Shown one piece after another: positions 19,928-32,636 of a DNA stretch of 53,698 nucleotides. The position numbers and the translations under genes are program-made. Position 1 is the stretch's first letter. Every line of letters starts with the position of its first letter. Source of the DNA: Puniceicoccales bacterium (lineage in GTDB: Bacteria; Verrucomicrobiota; Verrucomicrobiia; Opitutales; UBA953); assembly GCA_031273045.1 (NCBI GenBank), contig JAISSQ010000197.1:1-53698 (forward strand). Direction: 5' to 3'. A model generated the notes under the pieces. It had not been told where the DNA came from and searched no databases. It saw only the letters and a list, made by a program, of their open reading frames with translations.

Positions 19928-21064
19928 ATGGCGAGCACCACGAGCACGAGCGCGGGAACCGCATTCTTGGCGTCGGCGGCACCGACTGCGGCGGCGGCAA
20001 CGGTGGCACCGGCGGCGCGCGGATTGTTGCTCGCGGGGGTCGGCGGCGCGGGCGCGGAAACGCTCGACGGTCTCGCCGCGTTTCCCGACGTTGGCGCGGT
20101 GCTGGTGGACACGGACGCGCGGGCGCTGGAACGCGCGGGGGTGCCGCGAAAACTGCTCATCGGGCGCGACGTGACGCGCGGGCTGGGCGCGGTCGGCGAG
20201 CCGGTTCTTGGCGAGCGGGCGGCGCAGCACGACGAGGCGCGTCTGTCCGCGCTTTTCGCGGAGGCGCGCGTCGCGGTGCTTGTCGCCGGACTTGGAGGCG
20301 GCACCGGCGGCGGCGCGTTGCCGGTGCTGGCGCGCCTCGCCGCCGCCGCCGGCGTGCCTGTCGTCGCGTTCCTCATCTACCCTTTCGCGTGGGAAGGGTC
20401 GCGGCGCGGGCAGCAAGCGAAGACGCAGTTTCTTGAATTTCGCCGGCACTGCGAGGTGGTCGTCCCCGTGCTCAACGACGCGCTGTTGCGCGCCGTCGGG
20501 GGGGCTGGGTTCGCGCTTGAGGCGTTCGCGCTTGGCAAGGCGTGGGTCGGGCGCGCGTTGGCGGCGTTGTGCGCGGCGCACCGGAGGCGGCCGCTCGCGC
20601 GCGAGGATTTGCAGCGGTTGCGTGCGGCACTGGCTGCGCGCGACCCTCGGACGTATTTCCCCGGCGTCGGCGAAGGGGAGAATGCGTTCTGCGCGGCACT
20701 GGCGGCGGCGTTGAAGGGCGCGCCGGCGGCAACGGCGGTCTCACCGGCGGCACTCGGTTCGGTGGTCGCGCCGGCACCGGCGACGGCTTCGGCACCGGCG
20801 GCGGCTTCGGCGGGCAAGACGGCGGGCAAGACGGCGTCAGCGGCGTCAACACCGGCAGTGCCGGCGGCGTCCGGCACGGTGACGATTGGCGGCGGCGACG
20901 GTGGCGGCGTGCGCGTCGCGGCGAAGGCGTTGCGTCAGGAGGAGTTTGACTTTTTCGCGAGCACAGCCGACGCGCCGGAGGAGAAGGAGCACGACGTGGT
21001 GGACGGGCAGAACGTGGACAAGCCGGCGTTCGAGCGTCGCGGCATCGTGTTGGACTTTTCGTGA
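19928..21064 (+). CDS. Divergent FtsZ/tubulin-family GTPase-like protein
   Basis: MASTTS...LLLAGVGGAGAETLDGL; DVTRGLGAVGEPVLGERAAQHD; tubulin signature variant GLGGGTGGGALPVLARLA; YPFAWEG; PVLNDALL; low-complexity linker; C-terminal NVDKPAFERRGIVLDFS. Confidence 0.8.
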   Translation: MASTTSTSAGTAFLASAAPTAAAATVAPAARGLLLAGVGGAGAETLDGLAAFPDVGAVLVDTDARALERAGVPRKLLIGRDVTRGLGAVGEPVLGERAAQHDEARLSALFAEARVAVLVAGLGGGTGGGALPVLARLAAAAGVPVVAFLIYPFAWEGSRRGQQAKTQFLEFRRHCEVVVPVLNDALLRAVGGAGFALEAFALGKAWVGRALAALCAAHRRRPLAREDLQRLRAALAARDPRTYFPGVGEGENAFCAALAAALKGAPAATAVSPAALGSVVAPAPATASAPAAASAGKTAGKTASAASTPAVPAASGTVTIGGGDGGGVRVAAKALRQEEFDFFASTADAPEEKEHDVVDGQNVDKPAFERRGIVLDFS

Positions 21065-21151
21065 AATCGTGCTTTTTTCCGCGCCATGTTTGAGTCGCAA
21101 ATCCCCCGCCGGCGGTGCCTGTCCGCCCGCCTGTTTCCCGCCCGTTTGCCC

Positions 21152-21526
21152 ATGACCGCCGCCGGTGGCGCGCGTCGCGCCGCGACGCTCGTTAAGGTCG
21201 TCGTCATTGCCGCCGCCGCCGTGTTTGCCGTGGTGCTCATCGCCGGTTCCGTCATGAGCGGGTTGCGCCTGAAAACGGAGCGCGACATTCGCGCCAACCT
21301 GCAAACGGTGTGGATTGAGGCGAACCGGCACTTTTTGGAGACCGGTGCCGAGGATGTCGGCTACGACGAACTGGGCAAAAACCCCGTGGTGGCGCAACTG
21401 CGCGCCGTTGACCGCGAGGACTATTCGCGAATCAACGATGGCAAACGCCTCTCGCGCACGGAGAAGACGCTGACGCTCAAATACGGCGCGAAGAAAAAGT
21501 CCGAAGTGGTCTATGAGACCCCGTGA
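21152..21526 (+). CDS. Small single-TM, pseudopilin-like protein
   Basis: MTAAGGARRAATLVKVVVIAAAAVFAVVLIAGSVMSGLRLKTERDIRANLQTVWIEANRHFLETGAEDVGYDELGKN; N-terminal hydrophobic helix layout of prepilins. Confidence 0.55.
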   Translation: MTAAGGARRAATLVKVVVIAAAAVFAVVLIAGSVMSGLRLKTERDIRANLQTVWIEANRHFLETGAEDVGYDELGKNPVVAQLRAVDREDYSRINDGKRLSRTEKTLTLKYGAKKKSEVVYETP

Positions 21527-21600
21527 ACAGCGCGAGTGCGGCGGCACCGCTGCCGGTGCCGTCCCTTGACCGTTTTGGACGCGCGGACTACTTTGCGCGC

Positions 21601-22569
21601 ATGCTTCCCGCCGCCGCTGTTGCCGCCGCCAATGCCGCCTTCACCGGCACCGCCGTTGCCGCGACATTTCCGAGAGCGACGCCGGAGCCGGTGCCGGGCT
21701 ACTGGGTGCACAACCTCGACCCGTTTCTAATCCGCTTCTCGGAAAACTTCGGACTGCGCTGGTATGGGCTGGCCTATCTCGTGTCGTTTTTCATCGGGTC
21801 GTGGTTGCTCGGTGTCTATTCGCGCCGTGGCAAATCCCCGCTCACTTCCGCCCAAAACTCCACGCTCCTCTTCGCGCTCATCCTCGGCGTCATTTTCGGG
21901 GCGCGCTTGGGCGAGTTCCTGCTCTACCAGCGCGAAGTGCTGGCGCACGACCCGCTCGCGGTGTTCCGCGTCTGGGAGGGCGGCATGTCGAGCCACGGCG
22001 GGATGGTCGGCGTGTGGCTCGCGCTGGGGATTTTCGCGTGGTGCCAAAAGATGAATTACTGGCGGCTGCTCGACATCGTCGTGACCCTCGCGCCGCCCGG
22101 CTTCCTCCTCGGACGCATCGCCAATTTCATCAACGGCGAACTCCCCGGACGCGAGACCGACGTGCCGTGGGCGGTGGTCTTCCGCGCTCCTTACAGCTCC
22201 GGTGGCGCGCAGTGGTATCTGCTTCCGCGCCATCCCTCGACCCTTTACGCCGCCGCGCTCGAAGGCGCGCTCATGGTCGCGTTCACGCAATGGCGGTTCT
22301 GGCGGTTCAAACTCCCGCCCGGGCAACTCGTCGGCGAGACGATGGTCGCCTACGGCGCCGTGCGCGTCGCGGACGAATTTTTCCGCGAGCCGGACGCCTC
22401 CGACGTGCTGCCGGCGTGGCTCACGGACGTGCTTTCGCCCGGGCAGTTTTACTCCGTGCTACTCGCGCTCGCCGGTGCCGGCGTGATTGTCTGGGCGCGG
22501 ACCCGCAAAGTGCCGCCGCCGGCGGTGTCACCGGCAGCGGAACCGGCGGCGTCGCCGGCAGTGGAGTGA
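21601..22569 (+). CDS. lgt: Prolipoprotein diacylglyceryl transferase
   Basis: LRWYGLAYLVSFFIG; GGMSSHGGMVGVWLA; GRIANFINGELPGRETDVPWAVVF; RHPSTLYAAALEG. Confidence 0.95.
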   Translation: MLPAAAVAAANAAFTGTAVAATFPRATPEPVPGYWVHNLDPFLIRFSENFGLRWYGLAYLVSFFIGSWLLGVYSRRGKSPLTSAQNSTLLFALILGVIFGARLGEFLLYQREVLAHDPLAVFRVWEGGMSSHGGMVGVWLALGIFAWCQKMNYWRLLDIVVTLAPPGFLLGRIANFINGELPGRETDVPWAVVFRAPYSSGGAQWYLLPRHPSTLYAAALEGALMVAFTQWRFWRFKLPPGQLVGETMVAYGAVRVADEFFREPDASDVLPAWLTDVLSPGQFYSVLLALAGAGVIVWARTRKVPPPAVSPAAEPAASPAVE

Positions 22570-22605
22570 CGGAGGGAACGCCTTCGCCCAGCCGCGAGCA
22601 CTTCC

Positions 22606-23748
22606 TCACAGCAGCCCGACGGAGCAGTCCTTGCGGTTGCGGTATTGGACATAGACCTTGCCGTAGGGCAGGCGGCGCGGGAGGAGATTGGCGTTCATCG
22701 GAAAGTTCGCCTTGACCGTCCAAAGGTTCTCCCCGTGCCCGTGCTTCCACCCGAAATTGTGCTGAATCTCGTGCGTGAACGAGGTCGGCCACTTCCCCTT
22801 GCCGACGACCGAGTAGATTCCCGGCGTGTGCGCGACACCGCCGCTGCTCTTCAACACAAACAGGCAAACCAAGTCGGCGCCGAGCCGCTCGCGAATCGCC
22901 GAAACGCTCTCCACGCCGCTGCGCAGCCCGTGCGCGCGGTTCAAGTCGGTGCTCTTGTTCGTGTCGGCGTAGTCCACCTCGACCACCCCGACGAGCCGCA
23001 GTTTCCCCATGACCCCCTTCTCGCGAAAACGCTTGTTGGCGTCGGCAACGACCCCGTTCGCGCGTTCGAGCAAGCCCTTCGGTCCGCCGTAGCCGGAACT
23101 GTCGAAACGCATCCGGTTGACATAGACGACGCAGATGTCGGCGACGCGGTCCTGCTTGAATTCCTCGTATTCCCTGATGTCGCGCTCGCTCAACCCCGGG
23201 TTGGCGATGATTTTGCGAACCATGTTGTCGGCGAGCGGCGGACGCCAGCCGAGTGCGGCGACATCCGGCGGAACGCCGCCGGCGCGGGCGAGCGCGCGCG
23301 TCGGGTCGGTCTCCTTGTTGTCGCCGGACGCCGCCGGTGCCGCCGGTGCCGTCGTCGCATTCGGCTCCTTGCCGTTCGTTTTCACGGCATCGGCGGCGGT
23401 GGCGGACGCAGTCGCCGAGGTCCGGTTCGAATGCGTTTTTTGCCAGTAGTAGAAGCCGCCCCCCCCGCCCGTGAGCAGGAAGAGCACGAGCAGGATTACG
23501 GCGACGCCGCCCGGACCGATTCCCGATGGTTGCCGCCGTTGGTAATAAACGGTTCCCGCCGGCGGCGGCGCGGGGCGGAACGGCGACGGTGCCGGTGGAC
23601 GCGCCGCTGCCGGTGGCGGCGGCGGAAACGGTCGCGAATACGGCGGCGGTTGCGGCGCGAACGTCCGCGCCGGCGGTGGTGCCGGATACGGCGGAGGTGC
23701 CGGAAACGGCGGTTGGGAACGTGGCGGCAACGGCGGCGGCGGGTTCAT
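22606..23748 (-). CDS. Membrane-anchored metzincin-type zinc metallopeptidase
   Basis: Start at MNPPPPLPPRSQPP (23748); Pro-rich N-terminus, TM GVAVILLVLFLLTGGGGGFYYW, HEIQHNFGWKHG (HExxHxxGxxH) near the C-terminus. Confidence 0.75.
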   Translation of the reverse strand: MNPPPPLPPRSQPPFPAPPPYPAPPPARTFAPQPPPYSRPFPPPPPAAARPPAPSPFRPAPPPAGTVYYQRRQPSGIGPGGVAVILLVLFLLTGGGGGFYYWQKTHSNRTSATASATAADAVKTNGKEPNATTAPAAPAASGDNKETDPTRALARAGGVPPDVAALGWRPPLADNMVRKIIANPGLSERDIREYEEFKQDRVADICVVYVNRMRFDSSGYGGPKGLLERANGVVADANKRFREKGVMGKLRLVGVVEVDYADTNKSTDLNRAHGLRSGVESVSAIRERLGADLVCLFVLKSSGGVAHTPGIYSVVGKGKWPTSFTHEIQHNFGWKHGHGENLWTVKANFPMNANLLPRRLPYGKVYVQYRNRKDCSVGLL

Positions 23749-23876
23749 CGTGCGGATGGAATTGGGCGCGGAGAGGCGCGGTTGAGCGCGAAGAGGCGCG
23801 GTTTTGTTCCGAGGTGAGAAAGCGCCGGCGGTTTCTGGTTCCGAAACGTGCCAAAACCGTTTTTCTGCGCGCAGAC

Positions 23877-25235
23877 ATGCCACGACTACCGGAGATGCCC
23901 GCCCGCCTCGCGCGCCGCCTGCCGCGCCTTCGCCACCTGCCGCTCTACCTGCTCGTCTTTTGCATCGCCGCCGGTGCCACCCACGCCGGCGCAACACTCT
24001 GGTTCCGCCCCGAGGCGCGCCTGTGGCTGAGCCCCGATTTCTGGCGCGAATGGCTGCGCGTCGGCGAAGTCATGCGCCGCGCCGCCGCCCATTACTACGA
24101 GCCGGCGGACGCCGTTCCGGCGCGCCTCGCGCAGGGCGCGCTCACCGGTGCCGCCGCGCGGCTCGACAAATACAGCGCCTACCTGCCGCCGGAACGCTTG
24201 GAGGAAATGAACGACCGTTCGGAGCAGACCTACACCGGTCTCGGCTTCGGATGGGAGACCCTCGACCACGCGCCCGTCGTCGTGCGCGTCTTCAAGGGCG
24301 GCGGCGCGGCGGAAGCGGGACTGCGTCCGGGGGACGCCCTGTTGAGCGTGGACGGCGTCGCGCTCGACGCCTTCGACCGCGAGGGCATTCAGCGCGCGAT
24401 GCGCGGCGAAGCGGGGACGAGCGCGCTGCTGCGCGTCCGGCGCGACGGCGAACCGGCACCGCTCGAACTGCGCGTCAAACGCCGCCGCGTGCGCACCCAG
24501 ACCGTCACCGACGCGCGCGTCCTCGCCGGCGGCACCGGCTACCTGCGCGTGACCAACTTCGAGAACCACACCGCCGAGGAGGTCGGCGAGGCACTCGACG
24601 CCTTCGCGAAGGAGGGCGCCGGTGCCGTCGTGCTCGACCTGCGCGGCAATCCGGGCGGCGTCATCTCGACCGCCGTGCGCGTCGTCGGCCTGTTCTGCCC
24701 GAAAGGAACCGTCGTCACCACCTCGCGCGGCCGCCACAGCGAGAACGAGCGCCGCTACGCCACCGACGGCGACCCGCGCGCGCCCGAACTGCCGCTCGCC
24801 GTACTCGTTGACGGCGAGTCCGCGAGCGCCGCCGAACTCGTCAGTGGCGCGCTGCAAGACCTCCGGCGCGCCGTCGTCGTCGGCGAGCGCACCTACGGCA
24901 AGGGCGTCGTGCAGACCATCTTCCCGCTCTCCGGCAAGGACGCCCTGCGCCTCACCACCGCGCGCTACTTCCTGCCCGGCGGACGCTGCGTCCAAGGCAC
25001 CGGCGTCACGCCAGACATCGCGCAACCGCTCGACGCGCGCTCGCGCGGTCTGCTCGCGCTGGCGCGGGCGTGGCGCGAGGCCGGACGCGCCGACGCCGCC
25101 TTCGCGCGCTGCTACGGAGTCGCGCCGCCGCCCGACCCGCAACTCGCCGCCGCCCTCGACGTGCTCGCCCTGCTGCGCCGGAACCGCCGCGTCGCCGGCA
25201 CCGCCATCTTCGACGCCTCCCGCACGACCCGCTGA
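23877..25235 (+). CDS. C-terminal processing (S41) peptidase with PDZ domain
   Basis: MPRLPEMPARLARRL...; PDZ GAAEAGLRPGDALLSVDGVAL; LDLRGNPGGV; DGESASAAELVSGALQD; GERTYGKGVVQ. Confidence 0.93.
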   Translation: MPRLPEMPARLARRLPRLRHLPLYLLVFCIAAGATHAGATLWFRPEARLWLSPDFWREWLRVGEVMRRAAAHYYEPADAVPARLAQGALTGAAARLDKYSAYLPPERLEEMNDRSEQTYTGLGFGWETLDHAPVVVRVFKGGGAAEAGLRPGDALLSVDGVALDAFDREGIQRAMRGEAGTSALLRVRRDGEPAPLELRVKRRRVRTQTVTDARVLAGGTGYLRVTNFENHTAEEVGEALDAFAKEGAGAVVLDLRGNPGGVISTAVRVVGLFCPKGTVVTTSRGRHSENERRYATDGDPRAPELPLAVLVDGESASAAELVSGALQDLRRAVVVGERTYGKGVVQTIFPLSGKDALRLTTARYFLPGGRCVQGTGVTPDIAQPLDARSRGLLALARAWREAGRADAAFARCYGVAPPPDPQLAAALDVLALLRRNRRVAGTAIFDASRTTR

Positions 25236-25299
25236 CCGCCGCAAGCGTCCGAAATCCGCGTTGCCGGTGGTGCCGGAACGCGCAAACTGCGCCGCCGTC

Positions 25300-26532
25300 A
25301 TGGCACTTAAAAAAGTCGCAATTCTCACCGCCGGCGGGCTGGCGCCTTGCTTGTCGTCCGCCGTTGGCGGTCTCATCGAGCGCTATTCGGAAATCGCCCC
25401 CGATGTCGAAATCATCGCCTATCGCGGCGGCTACAAGGGGCTGTTGCTCGGCGACAGCATCACCGTCACGCCCGCGATTCGCGCCAAGGCCGCGCTGCTG
25501 CACGACCTCGGCGGCAGCCCCATCGGCAACAGCCGCGTCAAACTCACGAACGCCGAGGACTGCGTGAAGCGCGGTCTCGTCAAGGAGGGCGAGGACCCGC
25601 AGAAGGTCGCCGCCAACCAACTCGTCAAGGACGGCGTGCAAGTCCTCCACACGATTGGCGGGGACGACACGAACACCTCCGCCGCCGACCTCGCCGCCTT
25701 CCTCGCGAAGAACAACTACGGCCTGCAGGTCATCGGGCTGCCCAAGACCGTTGACAACGACGTGTTCCCGATTCGCCAGTCGCTCGGTGCCGCCACCGCC
25801 GCCGAGCAGGGCGCGAAGTATTTCGCCAACGTCGTCGGCGAGCACAGCGCGAACCCGCGCATGCTCATCGTCCACGAAGTGATGGGGCGCGGCTGCGGTT
25901 GGCTGACCGTCGCCACCGCGCTCGAATACCGCCGGCGCCTCGCCGCCCGCGAACTGCTCGGCGAAATCGGCGACGGCGCCGAGCAATACGACGTCCACGC
26001 CGTCTATATCCCCGAAGCCGTCATTGACATCGAGAAGGAATCCGTCCGCCTCCGCGCCATTCTCGACCGCGTTGACTGCGTGAACATCTTCATCAGCGAA
26101 GGTGCCGGCGTGAAGGAAATCGTCGCCGAGATGGAAGCCGCCGGCGAAGAAATCCCGCGCGACCCATACGGGCACCCGAAACTCGACGCCATCAACCCGG
26201 GCAAGTGGTTCGGAGATAAATTCTCCAAGAAAATCGGCTCCGAGAAGACCCTTATCCAGAAGAGCGGCTACTTCGCCCGCGCCGCCGCCGCGAACGCCTT
26301 TGACCGCTCGCTCATCAAGAGTTGCACCGACCTCGCCGTGCAAGTCGCCCTCGAAGGCGGCAGCGGCGTCATCGGGCACGACGAGGACAAGGGCGGCGTC
26401 CTGCGCGCCATCGAGTTCCCGCGCATCAAAGGCGGCAAACCCTACGACATCACCCGCCCCGAATACGCCGCGTTGCTCGCCGCCATCGGTCAGCCGCTCA
26501 CGCCGGCGACCACCGGTGGTGCCGCTCACTAA
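25300..26532 (+). CDS. 6-phosphofructokinase, PPi-dependent type
   Basis: MALKKVAILTAGGLAPCLSSAVGGLI; GGDDTN (GGDD rather than ATP-type GGDG) and PKTVDND (rather than PGTIDND) indicate the PPi-using class. Confidence 0.93.
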   Translation: MALKKVAILTAGGLAPCLSSAVGGLIERYSEIAPDVEIIAYRGGYKGLLLGDSITVTPAIRAKAALLHDLGGSPIGNSRVKLTNAEDCVKRGLVKEGEDPQKVAANQLVKDGVQVLHTIGGDDTNTSAADLAAFLAKNNYGLQVIGLPKTVDNDVFPIRQSLGAATAAEQGAKYFANVVGEHSANPRMLIVHEVMGRGCGWLTVATALEYRRRLAARELLGEIGDGAEQYDVHAVYIPEAVIDIEKESVRLRAILDRVDCVNIFISEGAGVKEIVAEMEAAGEEIPRDPYGHPKLDAINPGKWFGDKFSKKIGSEKTLIQKSGYFARAAAANAFDRSLIKSCTDLAVQVALEGGSGVIGHDEDKGGVLRAIEFPRIKGGKPYDITRPEYAALLAAIGQPLTPATTGGAAH

Positions 26533-26535
26533 ACC

Positions 26536-27600
26536 ATGAAGCCGCCCGCGCCGTCCGCCGTCGCCGCCGCTCTGGGGATTACCCTCGCGGCGGCGTTGCC
26601 GGTGTTGCCGGCACTACCGGCGGCACCGCTTAACACGCGCGGTCTGCCGCCGCAGACACTCGGACTGGCGCACCTCGACTTGGAGGCGGCGCGCAAATCC
26701 GCGTTCGGTGCCGCCGCGCTCGAACGCCTCCTCCGCCCGAACGACGACGACGGCACCGCCGGCGTCCTCAAACGAACCATCGGCGTCGCCTTCGACAAAG
26801 AGGTCGCCGACATCACCGTCGCGTTCCTGCCGGCGGCGGAGAAATCTCCGGCGGCGGAGACGGCACCACCGGCGGCGGCAAAATCCCCGGCAACGCCGCC
26901 GCCCGCCGCCTTCGTCTTCGCGCGCGGCACCTTCGACGCCTCGATGAGCGTCGCCTTCGCCGGTGCCGGTGCCACGCAAAAACCGCGCGTCCTGCGCGCG
27001 CGCCGCTTCGTCTCGCCCGACGCGCTCATCAAGAAAATCAACTTCGGCGCGAACGACGCCCTGCTCGGTTCGCCGGCGGCGGGAACGCTGCTCTTCGGCG
27101 ACGCCGTCGCGCTCGACACCGTCCTCGCCGCCTTCGACGCCGCCGGCAAGCCCGCGCCGCTTCCGTTGCTGCCGCCGGTGCCGCTGAAGTCCGGCGCGCC
27201 GGCACCGTTGCTCCTCGTCCGCCTCGGCGACGGCGTCGTCGCCGGCAACGCCGCTGCCGCCGGCGCGTCCGTCACGGCGGGACGCCCGAAGAGCATTGCC
27301 GCCGCGCTCACCGACGACGAAAAAGTTCTCCGCCTCCGCCTGTGCGTCGAGTTTCCGACCCCTCCCGACGCCGTCCGCTTCCGCGCCGAAATCCAGCGTC
27401 TTCTCGGCTACGCCCTGCTGCGCAAAGCCGAATTGACCGCCGCCGGTGCCAAGCGCGAAGCCGCCCTCGTCGGGCAATTCCACGAGAGCGCCCGCCACGA
27501 AATCCGCGACCGCACCGTCACCTTCGACGCCGAACTCCCCGCCGCCAAGGGCGCGCTCCTCGCCCGCCTCCTTCTTGCCGGCGCCGCCGGTGCCGAATAG
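26536..27600 (+). CDS. Hypothetical secreted protein
   Basis: Signal-peptide-like start [31 protein letters not shown]; no family recognised. Confidence 0.65.
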   Translation: MKPPAPSAVAAALGITLAAALPVLPALPAAPLNTRGLPPQTLGLAHLDLEAARKSAFGAAALERLLRPNDDDGTAGVLKRTIGVAFDKEVADITVAFLPAAEKSPAAETAPPAAAKSPATPPPAAFVFARGTFDASMSVAFAGAGATQKPRVLRARRFVSPDALIKKINFGANDALLGSPAAGTLLFGDAVALDTVLAAFDAAGKPAPLPLLPPVPLKSGAPAPLLLVRLGDGVVAGNAAAAGASVTAGRPKSIAAALTDDEKVLRLRLCVEFPTPPDAVRFRAEIQRLLGYALLRKAELTAAGAKREAALVGQFHESARHEIRDRTVTFDAELPAAKGALLARLLLAGAAGAE

Positions 27601-27611
27601 TTTCCGCCGCC

Positions 27612-28901
27612 ATGCAAAATGCCGCCAATTCCGACGCCGCCCGCTATGCGGGGCGCGGCGTCTCCGCCTCGAAGGGCGAGGTGCACGCCGCCGTTGATAA
27701 ACTCGACCGCGGTCTTTTTCCGGGCGCGTTCTGCAAAATCACCGAGGACTTCCTCACCGGCGACGCCGCGCTGTGCAATCTCATTCACGGCGACGGTGCC
27801 GGCACGAAGTCGTTGCTCGCCTACTTGTGGTGGCGCGAGCACGAGGCGGCCGACCCGCGCAGCATCCGCGTCTTTCGCGGCATCGCGCAGGACAGCATCG
27901 TGATGAACGTTGACGACCTGCTGTGCGCGGGCGTCACCGGCGGCGTCCTGCTGTCGAGCACCATCAACCGCAACGCGCGGCGCATTCCCGGCGCGGTTCT
28001 CGCCGAACTCATCGAGGGCACCGAGGAGTTCCTCGAAACGCTGCGCACGCACGGTTTCGGAATTCGCAGCGGCGGCGGCGAGACGGCGGACGTCGGCGAC
28101 CTCACCGCGACGCTCACCGTGGACTCGACCGCGACGGCGGTGTTGCGGCGCGACGCCGTTGTTGACGCCGCCCGCATTCGTCCGGGTCTGGCAATCGTCG
28201 GTCTCGCGAGCGGCGGTGCGCCGTGCATTTACGAAAAAAACGAGAAAAACACTGCCGGCGGTGCCGTTGAAAACAGCGGCATCGGCTCGAACGGGTTGAC
28301 CAGCGCGCGGCACGAGTTGCTCTCAAAACACTACGCGGAGTTTTTCCCCGAAACGTTCGACCACACGACCGACCCCGCGCTCGTCTATTGCGGACCGCAC
28401 CGGCTCGACGACGCGCTCGACGGCTCCGCGCTGTCCGTCGGCGCCGCGCTGTTAAGCCCGACACGCACCTACGCGCCGTTCGTCATCGCGCTGTTGAAGG
28501 AACTCGGCGTCGCGCCGAACGCCGGTGCCACCGGCGGCGTCTTCGGGCTGGTTCATTGCAGCGGCGGCGCACAGACAAAGTGCCTGCGTTTCGGCGGTGG
28601 CGACGGTGCCGGCGTTCATTTTGTCAAAGACAACCTTTTCCCTGTGCCGCCGGTGTTCCGCGCCATTCAGAAAGCGAGCGGCACCGGCGCGTGGGAAATG
28701 CACAAGGTCTATAATATGGGGCACCGCTTGGAAGTGTTTGTCGAAGAGCGCGACGCCGACCGCGTCATCGCCATCGCCGGCGACCTCGGCATCGAAGCGC
28801 GCGTCGTCGGCCGCACCGAACCCACGCGCCTTCCCGACGGCAAAAACCACGCGACCGTCACCCCCGCCGCCGGCGGCGCGGCGCTGGAATACCGGCTGTG
28901 A
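27612..28901 (+). CDS. AIR synthase (PurM)-family protein
   Basis: Short upstream spacing; [69 protein letters not shown]. Confidence 0.88.
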   Translation: MQNAANSDAARYAGRGVSASKGEVHAAVDKLDRGLFPGAFCKITEDFLTGDAALCNLIHGDGAGTKSLLAYLWWREHEAADPRSIRVFRGIAQDSIVMNVDDLLCAGVTGGVLLSSTINRNARRIPGAVLAELIEGTEEFLETLRTHGFGIRSGGGETADVGDLTATLTVDSTATAVLRRDAVVDAARIRPGLAIVGLASGGAPCIYEKNEKNTAGGAVENSGIGSNGLTSARHELLSKHYAEFFPETFDHTTDPALVYCGPHRLDDALDGSALSVGAALLSPTRTYAPFVIALLKELGVAPNAGATGGVFGLVHCSGGAQTKCLRFGGGDGAGVHFVKDNLFPVPPVFRAIQKASGTGAWEMHKVYNMGHRLEVFVEERDADRVIAIAGDLGIEARVVGRTEPTRLPDGKNHATVTPAAGGAALEYRL

Positions 28902-28988
28902 AAGCCCCACAGAACTTGGGCTAATCGCCGAGAACAACCGCCGCCTCTTCGCCGTTTTGGACCGGTTGACGAAATCGTCTCCGTCGGA

Positions 28989-29660
28989 CTAGTTCAGATG
29001 TTGATCCCACTCCTCCACCCAGTCCAACCCGTTTTGCACACAATAGATGATGTCGGAAATATTCGCGTCGACTTCCTCTTCCGCCTGACCCCATGAGTTA
29101 AATTCTTCATCATAATCCAATGAGTAATAATCAGGTTCCGAATCGCCATTTTCATTATTTTCGTCATCCACATCAGGCGCGGGCAATAGAAAGTCAGAAA
29201 TATTCCATGTCCACTCTTTATCGTTTTCGATAATGAGGATTGGTTTTCCCCCTTCGGACCGGATTGGTTCTGCCCTATCGTCCTCATCAAGGTGCCCATA
29301 GAGATCGATGTAGAAAGGGAATCTCAATTGCTTAGGGCCCTCATAGAGATAGATGTAGAAAGGAAATTTCATTTGTTTAGGGTTTTCATCGACTTCATGA
29401 AAACAGAAATGCCTTCGCAACAAGGCCTCCATTTCTTCGTAACGAACAAAGAAGCAACCCTTTCCCTGTGTGCCGCTGCTGTCCGTGTTAGCCCAAACCT
29501 TTTTTCGGAGGGAGTAGAAGTCCTCTTTCAATTCCTCATAACACTCGGTTGTGTATTCTTCTGGAAAGAGAAAACCGGAGCCAGAGATGTGACTGAGGCC
29601 AACCTTACGCCCATTCCAATCTGTTCCGTAACGTTGCACGCTCCACGACAAGTATCCCAT
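28989..29660 (-). CDS. Acidic hypothetical protein (ORFan candidate) in AT-rich island
   Basis: Start chosen at MGYLSWSVQRYGTDWNGRKVG (29660); very acidic C-terminal half; region much more AT-rich than flanks. Confidence 0.65.
   Translation of the reverse strand: MGYLSWSVQRYGTDWNGRKVGLSHISGSGFLFPEEYTTECYEELKEDFYSLRKKVWANTDSSGTQGKGCFFVRYEEMEALLRRHFCFHEVDENPKQMKFPFYIYLYEGPKQLRFPFYIDLYGHLDEDDRAEPIRSEGGKPILIIENDKEWTWNISDFLLPAPDVDDENNENGDSEPDYYSLDYDEEFNSWGQAEEEVDANISDIIYCVQNGLDWVEEWDQHLN
29298..29387 (-). repeat. Two tandem 45-bp imperfect repeats inside the ORFan
   Basis: 29298-29342 ATAGAGATCGATGTAGAAAGGGAATCTCAATTGCTTAGGGCCCTC and 29343-29387 ATAGAGATAGATGTAGAAAGGAAATTTCATTTGTTTAGGGTTTTC; protein PKQMKFPFYIYLYEG/PKQLRFPFYIDLYG. 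Confidence 0.9.
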
Positions 29661-29774
29661 AAGTTCTCCTTGGTTTTGTTGTTTGGTAAGAGTCGATAAA
29701 GAAGTTCGTCGGTGTTGAGACGCACACATTGCGAACGAACTCGCGGGCGTCAACACGTTTTTTGGTTCACGAAT

Positions 29775-32474
<2,700 letters not shown>

Positions 32475-32636
32475 GTTCTGCCTGCGTTGAAAACGGGCAA
32501 AAACACCCGCGCCACCAGCGGCGCGCAAGGGCGGATTGCGGCGGCTCGCGCCCGCACCGGCAGCGTCACCGGCAGTGCCTCCACCGTTGACACTCCGCCG
32601 GCACCGCCGCATGTTCCGCCCCCGAAAACGACGCCA

